DNA of 64,000 nucleotides from Agelas oroides (Eukaryota > Porifera > Demospongiae > Agelasida > Agelasidae): the NCBI GenBank assembly GCA_949130485.1, contig OX422184.1, forward strand, positions 7,668,655-7,732,654. The letters are read 5' to 3'. A program made the position numbers and the translations under genes. Position 1 is the first letter of the stretch. Every line of letters starts with the position of its first letter. A model generated the notes under the pieces. The model was given only the letters and a program-made list of their open reading frames with translations. It was not told the DNA's origin and searched no databases. This document shows positions 1-11,424 of this stretch, in pieces.

Positions 1-2
1 TA

Positions 3-791
3 TCTTTCACGTCAGGCTCCTCAAGGAATGCCAGCAGTCTCCTCCCCTACTACATCAACAACTGCGAAGTTGTAGCATGTTCTTATCATAAGGATTTAGG
101 CATCACTATGTCTCATGATCTCTCTTGGTCGAAGCACATAACTCAAATCACTTGCAATGCCTATCGAATTCTCGGTCTGCTTCGCAGATCCTTTTCAGCA
201 ACCAATAATATTGTAACTAGGAAACGTTTATACATCTCACTGGTTCGTTCACAGCTACTCTATGGCTCCCAGATCTGGAAACCAGCCTTAATCAAAGATA
301 TCAAAAGCTTAGAACAAATCCAACGCAGGGCTACTAAATTCATCCTTAACGACAATTCGCTTGATTACAAGAGTCGTCTCATGAAACTACATCTGCTCCC
401 TCTTATGATGACCTTTGAATTCCAAGACATATTCTTTTTTGTCAGAAGCTTAAAGCAGTCGAGACTCCAATGCAGTTCTTTCGACATCCTACAATATATT
501 TCTTTTAGTACTAACCCTACAAGATCAGGCAGCCACAGGAAACTCATTCAGCCTATTGTAAAAACTACCAGACACAAAAACTTCTATTTCAGTAGGCTTC
601 CTCTCCTGTGGAACTCCCTCCCATCTATAGACTTGGATTCCAGCTATGACACAATAAAGCGCAAGCTCAAAGACATCTTCTGGCTCTCCTTTGTTCATAA
701 CTTCGACAGCGAAATTACATGCACATACCATTTCTGCTGCCCATGCAGCAAATGTTCTCTTGTTCCAAAGTCGAACTTTCAAATTGAGTAA
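3..791 (+). CDS. Reverse transcriptase C-terminal fragment of a LINE (5' partial)
   Basis: The frame is open from base 3, with no stop before TAA at 789-791, so the ATG at 108 is internal and the protein begins upstream of the window. The visible 262 residues lie C-terminal to the polymerase catalytic core, so the YADD box is not in view. Recognisable landmarks are KDLGIT, then DLSWSKHI, AYRILGLLRRSF, RSQLLYGSQIW, the ERIQRRATKFI-like stretch LEQIQRRATKFI, and LWNSLP near the end. This order is typical of the thumb and C-terminal region of CR1/Jockey-group LINE ORF2 proteins, which copy element RNA at a nicked target site. The C-terminus carries a cysteine motif, CCPCSKC, of a kind common at LINE protein ends. 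No frameshift or stop is seen, so the copy may be young. Family assignment is firm; clade and host are not. Confidence 0.88.
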   Translation, partial: SFTSGSSRNASSLLPYYINNCEVVACSYHKDLGITMSHDLSWSKHITQITCNAYRILGLLRRSFSATNNIVTRKRLYISLVRSQLLYGSQIWKPALIKDIKSLEQIQRRATKFILNDNSLDYKSRLMKLHLLPLMMTFEFQDIFFFVRSLKQSRLQCSSFDILQYISFSTNPTRSGSHRKLIQPIVKTTRHKNFYFSRLPLLWNSLPSIDLDSSYDTIKRKLKDIFWLSFVHNFDSEITCTYHFCCPCSKCSLVPKSNFQIE

Positions 792-1043
792 CAAGCATGT
801 GCAAGTTCTTCAGCCACCACAGAAAAACAACGTGACTAACTTCAACTTTGATTTTAATTTATAAATAATTTGTAAACTATAATTATTGTTTGTCATCACT
901 AGCTTGTTTGTGTTTTTTGTCCAGGCTGCTATTCTTTATCCATAGTAGTCCTTCAGCACGGTACAATCTCTAACTTCATCTTCATTCAGCACCAACTTCT
1001 GTTCTTCATTCACCCTGTCCAAATCTTCACTGTGCTGTAAAGC

Positions 1044-1076
<33 letters not shown>
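1044..1076 (+). repeat. (AAT)n microsatellite, LINE 3' tail
   Basis: About eleven uninterrupted AAT units close the LINE. The position after the 3' UTR and directly before satellite DNA fits the tail used in target-primed reverse transcription by CR1/L2-like elements. Confidence 0.9.
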
Positions 1077-2689
1077 TAAACAGGCCTACATGAGCTTCAG
1101 AAGGAAAACTACGTTTAACAAATCTTCACAGTACTTAAATAGGCCTGCATGAGCTTCAGCAGACTTCCACGGTGGGTAAAACGGTGTTTATAAACATTCA
1201 CGAAACATCAACAGGACTTCACGAGCATTAGAAGACGTCCACGGTGGCTAAAACGACGTTTTGAATCGCTCCCTGCACTTAAACCATCCAACACGTTCTT
1301 CAGATGACATCTACACTGGCGAAAACTACGTTTACAAACCTTCACGGAACTTCAACAGGCCTTCAAGAGCATTAGAAGACGTCCACGGTGTCAAAAACGA
1401 TGTTTTGAATCTTTCCCCGCACTTAAACTGGCCTATACGAGCTTCAGAGTCTTCCACAGTGGTGAAAACTACGTTTACAAACCTTCACAGTACTGAAACA
1501 GGTCTGCATGAGCTTCAGAAGACTTCCACGGTGTGTATAACGGTGTTTACAAACCTTCACGGAACTTCAACAGGATTTCACGAGCATTAGAAGACGTCCA
1601 CGGTGGCTAAAACGATGTTTTGAATCTTTCCCCGCCCTTAAACAGGTCATCACGTTCTTCAGAAGACTTCTAAAGTGGTGACAACTACGTTTACAAACCT
1701 TCACGGTACTTAAACAGGCCTTCACGAGCATTAGAAGACGTCCACGGTGGATAAAGCGACGTTTTGAATCTTTCCCCGCACATAAACAAGCCTACACGAG
1801 CTTCACAATTGTGAAATTACGTTTATAAACCTTCACGGCACTTCAACTGGGTTACTAGAGCTTCAGCGGTGTGTAAAACGGTTTTTACAAACCTTCACGG
1901 TACTTAAACAGGCCTTCACGAGCATTAGAAAACGTCCACGGTGGCAAAAACGATGTTTTCAATCTTTCCGCGCACATAAACTGGCCTACACGAGCTTCAG
2001 AAACTTATACAGTGGTGAAAACTTCGTTTACAAATTTTCACAGTACTTAAACAGGCCTGCAAGATCATCAGAGACAGCTACAGTGGCAAAAACTACGTTT
2101 ACAAACTTTCACTGTGCCTAAACAGGCCTTCACGAGCTTCACAGGACTTCTACGTTGGGTAAAACGATGTTTAGAAACCTTCACGGTACTTAAACAGGAC
2201 TTCTCGAGCATTAGAAGACGTCCACGGTGGCTAAAACGACGTTTTGAATCTTTCACCGCACATAAACAGATCTACACGAGCTTCACAATGGTGAAATTAC
2301 GTTTATAAACCTTCACGGCACTTCAACTTGGTTGCTAGAGCTTCAGCGGTGTGTAAAACATTGTTTACAAACTTTCACGGTACTTAAACAGGCCTACACG
2401 AGCATTAGAAGACGCCCACGGTGGCTAAAACGACGGTTTGAATCTTTCCCCGCACTTAAACAGGCCAACACCTTCTTCAGAAGACTTCTATAGTGGTGAA
2501 AATTAATTTTACAAACTTTCACTGCATCTAAACAGGCCTCCACTAGCTTCACAAGACTTCTACCTTGGGTAAAACGATGTTTAGAAACCTTCACGGTACT
2601 TAAACGAGCCTTCACGAGCATTAGGAGACCTCCACGGTGGCTAAAACGATGTTTCGAATCTTTCCCCGCACTTAAACAGACCTACATGA

Positions 2690-5600
2690 GCTTGAGAAGC
2701 TTCCACAGTGGTGAAAACTACGTTTACAAACCTTCACAGTGCTTAAACAGGCCTGCATGAGCTTCAGAAGTCTTCCACGGTGTGTATAACGGTGTTTACA
2801 AACATTCACGGTACTTAAACAAGCCTTCACGACCTCCACGGTGGCTAAAGCGATGTTTTGAATGTTTCCTCGCACTTAAACAGGCCTACATGAGCTTTAG
2901 AGGCTTCCACAGTGGTGAAAACTACGTTTACAAACCTTCACCTACTTAAACAGGCCTGCATGAGCTTCAGAAGACTTCCATGGGGTGTATAACGGTGTTT
3001 ACAAACTTCACGGACCTTCAACATTCCTTCACGAGCGTTAGAAGACGTCCACGGTTGCTAAAACGACGTTTTGAATCTTTCCCCGCACTTAAACAGTCCT
3101 ACATAAGATTCAGAGGCTTCCACAGTGGTGAAAATTACGTTTACAAACCTTCACAGTACTTAAACAGGCCTGCATTAGCTTCAGAAGACTTCCACGGTGT
3201 GTATAACGATGTTTACAAACATTTACGGACCTTCAACAGGCCTTCACCAGCATAACAAGACGTCCACGGTGACGAAAACAACGTTTTCAATCTCGCCCGG
3301 TTCTTAAACAGGCATCACGTTCTTCAGAAGACTTCTAAAGTGGTGAAAACTACGTTTCAAACCTTCACGGCACTTAAACAGGCCTCACGAGCATTAGAAG
3401 ACATCCACGGTGACTAAAACGACGTTTTGAATCTTTACCCGCACGTAAACAGGCCGACACGAGCTTCACAATAGTGAAATTACGTTTATAAACCCTCACG
3501 GCACTTCAACTGGGTTACACGAGTTTCAGCGGTGTGTAAAACGGTGTTTACAAACCTTCACGGTACTTAAACAGGCCTTCACGAGCATTAGAAGACGTTC
3601 ACGTTGTCAAAAACGCTGTTTTGAATCTTTCCCCGCACTTAAACTGGCCTAAAAGAGCTTCACAATGGTGAAGTTACGTTTATAAACCCTCACGGTACTT
3701 CAACTGGCCTACACGAGCTTCAGAAACTTCTACAATGGTGAAAAATACGTTTACAAACCTTCACGGTATTTAAACAGGCCTGCAAGATCATCAGAGACAT
3801 CTACAGTGGTGAAAAGACGTTTACAAACCTACACTGTACTTAAACAGGCCTTCACGAGCATTAGAAGACGTCCACGGTGGCTAAAACGACGGTTTTAATC
3901 TTTACCCGCACTTAAACAGGCCAACACGTTCTTCAGAAGACTTCTACAGTTGTGAAAAATACGTTTACAAACCTTCACGGTACTTAAACAGGCCTGCAAG
4001 ATCATCAGAGACTTCTACAGTGGTGAAAACTACGTTTCCAAAGTTCCACGGTACTTAAACAGGCCAACACGTTCTTCAGAAGACATCTACAGTGGTGAAA
4101 ACTACATTTACAAACCTTCACGAAACCTCAACAGGCCTTCACGAGCATTAGAAGACGTCCACGGTTGCTAAAACGACGTTTTGAATCTTTTCCCGCACTT
4201 AAACAGGCCATCACGTTCTTCAGAAGACTTCTAAAGTGGTGTAAAGTACGCTTACAAACCTTCACGGTACTTAAACAGGCCTTCACGAGCATTAGAAGAC
4301 ATCCACGGCGGCTCAAACGTCGTTTTGAATCTCTCCCCGCACTTACACAGGCCTACACGAGCTTCACAATGTTGAAATAACGTTTTATATATAAACCTTC
4401 ACGGTGCTTCAACTAGCTTACACGAGCTTCAGCGGTGTGTAAATCGGTGTTTACAAACCTACACGGTACTTAAACAGGCCTTCACGACGTCCACGGTGGC
4501 AAAAACGATGTTTTGAATCTTTCCCCGCACTTAAACTGGACTACACGAGCTTCAGAAACTTCTACAATGGTGAAAAATACGTTTACAAACCATCACGGTT
4601 CTTAAACAGGCCTGCACGAGCTTCACAAGACTTCTATAGTGGGTAAAACGGTGTTTAGAAACCTTCACGGTACTTAAACTAGCCTTCACGAACATTAGAG
4701 GACCTTCACGGTGGCTAAAACGATGTTTTGAATCTTTCCCCGCAGTTAAACTGGCCTACATGAGCTTCAGAGGCTCCCACAGTGGTGAAAACCACGTTTA
4801 CAAACCTTCACAGTACTTAAACAAGCCCGCATGAACTTCAGAAGACTTCCACAGTGTGTACAACGGTGTTTACAAACCTTCACGGTACTTAAACGAGCTT
4901 TCACGAGCGTTAGAAGACGTCCACGGTGGCTAAAACGACGTTTTGAATCTTTCCCCGCACTTAAACAGGCCAACACGTTCTTCAGAAGACATCTACAGTG
5001 GTGAAAACTACGTTTACAAACCTTAACGAAACTTCAGCAGGCCTTCACGAGCATTAGAAGACGTCCACAGTGGCAAAAACGACGTTTTGAATCTCTCCCC
5101 GCACTTAAACAGGCCAACACGTTCTTCAGAAGACATCTACAGTGGTGAAAACTACGTTTACAAACCTTCACGAAACTTCAACAGGCCTTCACGAGCATTA
5201 GAAGACGTCCACGGTTGCTAAAACGACGTCGACGTTTTGAATGTTTTCCCGTACTTTAACAGGCCATCACGATCTTCAGAAGACTTCTAAATTGGTGAAA
5301 ACTACGCTTACAAACCTTCACGGTACTTAAACAGGCCTTCACGAGCTTTAGAAGACGTCCACGGTGGCTCAAACGACGTTTTGAATCTCTCCCCACACTT
5401 ACACAGGCCTTCACGAGCTTCACAATGGTTAAATTCCGTTTTATATATAAACCTTCACGGTGCTTCAACTGGCTTACACGAGCTTCAGAAGGTGTGTAAA
5501 TCGGTGTTTACAAACCTACACGGTACTTAAACAGGTCTTCACGACTTCCACGGTGGCTAAAACGATGTTTTGAATCTTTCCCCGCACTTAAACTGGACTA

Positions 5601-5720
5601 CACGAGCTTCAGAAACATCTACAATGGTGAAAAATACGTTTACAAACCTTCACGGTACTTAAACAGGCCTGCACGAGCTTCACAAGACTTCTACGGTGGG
5701 TAAAACGGTGTTTAGAAACC
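2690..5720 (+). repeat. Displaced segmental duplication within the satellite, copy 1
   Basis: The monomer order and private variants of this stretch recur at about 11395-14360, offset about 8.64-8.71 kb. Shared private marks include the shortened monomer at about 2825-2850 with CTAAAGCGATG, the ACATAAGATTCAGAGG variant (3110), CATAACAAGACG (3252) and the GACGTCGACGTTTTG insertion (5226). The offset drifts through small indels, so this duplication is older than the 1350- and 1482-bp tandem duplications that lie between and inside the copies. Confidence 0.75.
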
Positions 5721-6270
5721 TTCACGGTACTTAAACTAGCCTTCACGATCATTAGAAGACTTTCACGGTGGCTAAAACGATGTTTTGAATCTTTCCCCGC
5801 AGTTAAACAGGCCTACATGAGCTTCAGAGTCTTCCACAGTGGTGCAAACTACGTTTACAAACCTTCACGAAACTTCAACAGGCCTTCACGAGCATTAGAA
5901 GACGTCCACGGTGGCAAAAACGACGTTTTGAATCCCTCCCCGCACTTAAACAGGCCAACACGTTCTTCAGAAGACATCTACAGTGGTGAAAACTACGTTT
6001 ACAAACCTTTACGAAACTTCAACATGCCTTCACGAGCATTACAATACGTGCACGGTTGCTAAAACGACGTTTCGAACCTTTTCACGCACTTAAACCGGCC
6101 ATCACGTTCTTCAGAAGACTTCTAAATTGGTGAAAACTACGCTTATAAACCTTCACGGTACTTAAACAGGCCTGCACGAGCTTCACAAGACTTCTACGGT
6201 GGGTAAAACGTTGTTTTAATTAGAAACCTTCACGGTACTTAAACTAGCCTTCAGGACCATTAGAAGACTT
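4921..6270 (+). repeat. 1350-bp tandem duplication, copy 1
   Basis: This is almost identical to 6271-7620 at an exact offset of 1350 bp. I noticed only an occasional difference, such as ACTTTAAC near 5253 against ACTTAAAC near 6603. It spans about nineteen monomers, including the GACGTCGACG variant and the shortened E/F pair. It is a recent unequal-exchange product. Confidence 0.88.
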
Positions 6271-7630
6271 TCACGGTGGCTAAAACGACGTTTTGAATCT
6301 TTCCCCGCACTTAAACAGGCCAACACGTTCTTCAGAAGACATCTACAGTGGTGAAAACTACGTTTACAAACCTTAACGAAACTTCAGCAGGCCTTCACGA
6401 GCATTAGAAGACGTCCACAGTGGCAAAAACGACGTTTTGAATCTCTCCCCGCACTTAAACAGGCCAACACGTTCTTCAGAAGACATCTACAGTGGTGAAA
6501 ACTACGTTTACAAACCTTCACGAAACTTCAACAGGCCTTCACGAGCATTAGAAGACGTCCACGGTTGCTAAAACGACGTCGACGTTTTGAATGTTTTCCC
6601 GTACTTAAACAGGCCATCACGATCTTCAGAAGACTTCTAAATTGGTGAAAACTACGCTTACAAACCTTCACGGTACTTAAACAGGCCTTCACGAGCTTTA
6701 GAAGACGTCCACGGTGGCTCAAACGACGTTTTGAATCTCTCCCCACACTTACACAGGCCTTCACGAGCTTCACAATGGTTAAATTCCGTTTTATATATAA
6801 ACCTTCACGGTGCTTCAACTGGCTTACACGAGCTTCAGAAGGTGTGTAAATCGGTGTTTACAAACCTACACGGTACTTAAACAGGTCTTCACGACTTCCA
6901 CGGTGGCTAAAACGATGTTTTGAATCTTTCCCCGCACTTAAACTGGACTACACGAGCTTCAGAAACATCTACAATGGTGAAAAATACGTTTACAAACCTT
7001 CACGGTACTTAAACAGGCCTGCACGAGCTTCACAAGACTTCTACGGTGGGTAAAACGGTGTTTAGAAACCTTCACGGTACTTAAACTAGCCTTCACGATC
7101 ATTAGAAGACTTTCACGGTGGCTAAAACGATGTTTTGAATCTTTCCCCGCAGTTAAACAGGCCTACATGAGCTTCAGAGTCTTCCACAGTGGTGCAAACT
7201 ACGTTTACAAACCTTCACGAAACTTCAACAGGCCTTCACGAGCATTAGAAGACGTCCACGGTGGCAAAAACGACGTTTTGAATCCCTCCCCGCACTTAAA
7301 CAGGCCAACACGTTCTTCAGAAGACATCTACAGTGGTGAAAACTACGTTTACAAACCTTTACGAAACTTCAACATGCCTTCACGAGCATTACAATACGTG
7401 CACGGTTGCTAAAACGACGTTTCGAACCTTTTCACGCACTTAAACCGGCCATCACGTTCTTCAGAAGACTTCTAAATTGGTGAAAACTACGCTTATAAAC
7501 CTTCACGGTACTTAAACAGGCCTGCACGAGCTTCACAAGACTTCTACGGTGGGTAAAACGTTGTTTTAATTAGAAACCTTCACGGTACTTAAACTAGCCT
7601 TCAGGACCATTAGAAGACTTTCACGGTGGC
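6271..7630 (+). repeat. 1350-bp tandem duplication, copy 2
   Basis: Second copy of the 4921-6270 block. The junction lies inside the common monomer segment CACGGTGGCTAAAACGA, so the breakpoint is only known to within that shared sequence. Confidence 0.88.
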
Positions 7631-8460
7631 TAAAACGATGTTTTGAATATTTCTCCGCAGTTAAACTGGCCTAAATGAGCTTCAGAGGCTCCCACAGTGG
7701 TGAAAACTACGTTTACAAACCTTCACAGTACTTAAACAAGCCCGCATGAACTTCAGAAGACTTCCACGGTGTGTATAACGGTGTTTACAAACCTTCACGG
7801 TACTTAGACGAGCCTTCACGAGCATTACAAGACGTCCACGGTGGTTAAAACAACGTTTTGAATCTTTCCCCGCACATAAACAAGCCAACACGTTCTTCAG
7901 AAGACTTCTACTGTGGTGAAAACTACGTTTACAAACTTTCACGGTACTTAAGCAGGCCAATACCGGAATTAAAAGACGTCCACGGTAGCTAAAACGACGT
8001 TTAGAATCTTTCCCGCACTTAAACAGGCCTACACGAGCTTCACAATAGTGAAATTACGTTTATAAACCTTCACGGTACTTCAACTGGCTTACACGAGCTT
8101 CAGCGGTGTGTAAAACGGTGTTTACAAACCATCACGGTACATAAACAGGCCTTCATGAGCATTAGAAGACCTCCACGGTGGGTAAAACGATGTTTTGAAT
8201 CTTTCCCCGAACTTAAACAGGCCTACATGAGCTTCAGAGGCTTCCACAGTGGTGAAAACTACGTTTACAAATCTTCACAGTGCTTAAACAGGCCTGCATG
8301 AGCTTCAGAATGCTTCCACGGTGTGTATAACGGTGTTTACAAACATTCACGGTACTTAAACAAGCCTTCACGATCACCACGATGGCTAAAACGATGTTTT
8401 GAATCTTTCCCCGCACTTAAACAGGCCTACATGAGCTTGAGAGGCTTCCACAGTCGTGAA

Positions 8461-9942
8461 AACTACGTTTACAAACCTTCACACTACTTAAACAGGCCTG
8501 CATGAGCTTCAGAAGACCTCCACGGTGTGTATAACGGTGTTTACAAATATTCACGGAGCTTCAACAGGACTTTACGAGTATTGGAAGACGTCTACGGTGG
8601 CCTAAACGACGTTTTGAATCTCTCCCCGCACTTCAACAGGTCAACATGTTCTTCAGAAGACTTCTATAGTGGTGAAAACTACGTTTACAAACGTTCACGG
8701 TACTTAAACAGGCCTTCACGAGCATTAGAAGACGTCCACGGTAGCTAAAACGATGTTTTGAAAATTTCGCCCCACTTAAACAGGACAACCCGTTCTTCAG
8801 AAGACTTCTAAAGTGGTGAAAACTACTTTTACAAACCTTCACGGTACTTAAACAGGCCATTACCAGCATTAGATCACGTCCACGGTGGCTAAAACGACGT
8901 TTAGAATCTTTCCCCGCACTTAAACCGGACTAAACGAGCTTGACAATGGTGAAATTACGTTTATAAACCCTCACGGTACTTCAACTAGCCTACACCAGCT
9001 TCAGAAACTTCTCCAATGGGGAAAAATACGTTTACAAACCTTCACGGTACTTAAACAGGCCTGCAAGATCATCAGAGACATCTACAGTGGTGAAAACTAC
9101 GTTTACAAACTTTCACTGCACCTAAAAAGGCCTGCACGAGCTTCACAAGTCTTCTACGTTGGGTAAAACGATGTTTAGCAACCTTCACGGTACTTAATCG
9201 AGCCTTCACGGTGATTAGAAGACCTCCACGGTGGCTAAAACAATGTTTTGAATCTTTCCCCGCACTTAAACAGGCCTACATGAGATTCAGAGACTTCCAT
9301 AATGGTGAAAACTACGTTTAGAAACCTTCACGGTACTTAAACAGGCCTGCATGAGCTTCAGAAGCCTTCCACGGTGAGTATAACGGTGTTTACAAACCTT
9401 CACGGAACTTCACGGAACTTAAACAGGCCTTCACGAGCATTAGAAGAAGTCCACGGTGGATAAAGCGACGTTTTGAATCTTTCCCCGCACATAAACAAGC
9501 CTACATGAGCTTCACAATGGTGAAATTACGTTTATAAACCTTCACGGCACTTCAACTGGGTTTCTAGAGCTTCAGCGGTGTGTAAAACGGTTTTTACAAA
9601 CCTTCACGGTACTTAAACAGGCCTTAACGAGCATTAGAAGACGTCCACGGTGGCAAAAGCGATGTTTTGAATCTTTCCCCGCACTTAAACAGGCCTACAT
9701 GAACTTTAGAGGCTTCCACAGTGTTGAAAACTACGTTTATAAACCTTCACCTACTTAGACAGGCCTGCATGAGCTTCAGAAGACTTCCATGGGGTGTATA
9801 ACGGTGTTTACAAACATTCACGGACCTTCAACATCCCTTCACGAGCGTTAGAAGACGTCCACGGTTGCTAAAACGACGTTTTGAATCGTTCCCCGCACTT
9901 AAGCAGTCCTACATAAGCTTCAGAGGCTTCCACAGTGGTGAA
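8461..9942 (+). repeat. 1482-bp tandem duplication, copy 1
   Basis: The block repeats at 9943-11424 at an exact offset of 1482 bp, and I noticed no differences over most of its length. It includes rare variants that mark both copies: GATCACGTCC (8873), TTCTCCAATGGGG (9008) and a doubled TTCACGGAAC (9398-9418). Confidence 0.9.
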
Positions 9943-11424
9943 AATTACGTTTACAAACCTTCACACTACTTAAACAGGCCTGCATGAGCTTCAGAAGACC
10001 TCCACGGTGTGTATAACGGTGTTTACAAATATTCACGGAGCTTCAACAGGACTTTACGAGTATTGGAAGACGTCTACGGTGGCCTAAACGACGTTTTGAA
10101 TCTCTCCCCGCACTTCAACAGGTCAACATGTTCTTCAGAAGACTTCTATAGTGGTGAAAACTACGTTTACAAACGTTCACGGTACTTAAACAGGCCTTCA
10201 CGAGCATTAGAAGACGTCCACGGTAGCTAAAACGATGTTTTGAAAATTTCGCCCCACTTAAACAGGACAACCCGTTCTTCAGAAGACTTCTAAAGTGGTG
10301 AAAACTACTTTTACAAACCTTCACGGTACTTAAACAGGCCATTACCAGCATTAGATCACGTCCACGGTGGCTAAAACGACGTTTAGAATCTTTCCCCGCA
10401 CTTAAACCGGACTAAACGAGCTTGACAATGGTGAAATTACGTTTATAAACCCTCACGGTACTTCAACTAGCCTACACCAGCTTCAGAAACTTCTCCAATG
10501 GGGAAAAATACGTTTACAAACCTTCACGGTACTTAAACAGGCCTGCAAGATCATCAGAGACATCTACAGTGGTGAAAACTACGTTTACAAACTTTCACTG
10601 CACCTAAAAAGGCCTGCACGAGCTTCACAAGTCTTCTACGTTGGGTAAAACGATGTTTAGCAACCTTCACGGTACTTAATCGAGCCTTCACGGTGATTAG
10701 AAGACCTCCACGGTGGCTAAAACAATGTTTTGAATCTTTCCCCGCACTTAAACAGGCCTACATGAGATTCAGAGACTTCCATAATGGTGAAAACTACGTT
10801 TAGAAACCTTCACGGTACTTAAACAGGCCTGCATGAGCTTCAGAAGCCTTCCACGGTGAGTATAACGGTGTTTACAAACCTTCACGGAACTTCACGGAAC
10901 TTAAACAGGCCTTCACGAGCATTAGAAGAAGTCCACGGTGGATAAAGCGACGTTTTGAATCTTTCCCCGCACATAAACAAGCCTACATGAGCTTCACAAT
11001 GGTGAAATTACGTTTATAAACCTTCACGGCACTTCAACTGGGTTTCTAGAGCTTCAGCGGTGTGTAAAACGGTTTTTACAAACCTTCACGGTACTTAAAC
11101 AGGCCTTAACGAGCATTAGAAGACGTCCACGGTGGCAAAAGCGATGTTTTGAATCTTTCCCCGCACTTAAACAGGCCTACATGAACTTTAGAGGCTTCCA
11201 CAGTGTTGAAAACTACGTTTATAAACCTTCACCTACTTAGACAGGCCTGCATGAGCTTCAGAAGACTTCCATGGGGTGTATAACGGTGTTTACAAACATT
11301 CACGGACCTTCAACATCCCTTCACGAGCGTTAGAAGACGTCCACGGTTGCTAAAACGACGTTTTGAATCGTTCCCCGCACTTAAGCAGTCCTACATAAGC
11401 TTCAGAGGCTTCCACAGTGGTGAA
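9943..11424 (+). repeat. 1482-bp tandem duplication, copy 2
   Basis: Second copy of 8461-9942. It ends where the sequence changes from ...CACACTAC to ...CACAGTAC at about 11445. The very high identity suggests either a very recent duplication or an assembly duplication. Confidence 0.9.

Larger units (their letters stand above)
1..1076 (+). mobile_element. 3' end of a LINE (non-LTR retrotransposon), CR1/Jockey-like
   Basis: This is the 3' part of a LINE that enters from outside the window. It holds the reverse transcriptase C-terminal coding region (3-791), about 250 bp of AT-rich 3' UTR (792-1043) without a further open frame, and an (AAT)n tail. The satellite starts directly after the tail, with its usual TTAAACAGG monomer end. 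The abrupt change from LINE tail to satellite indicates that the LINE inserted in or at the edge of the array. A short microsatellite 3' tail instead of poly(A) is known from CR1/L2-type elements. The clade cannot be fixed because the RT catalytic core lies outside the window. Confidence 0.85.

Noticed and set aside
1044..1076. Telomere-like repeat
   Set aside because: The run is AAT, not TTAGGG or a related telomere unit, and it fits a LINE tail.
4381..4397. TATATATAA in E-type monomers as a TATA box
   Set aside because: It recurs only in one monomer variant (near 4385, 5435, 6790, 13020, 14080, 23590) as a local TA expansion, with no gene downstream.
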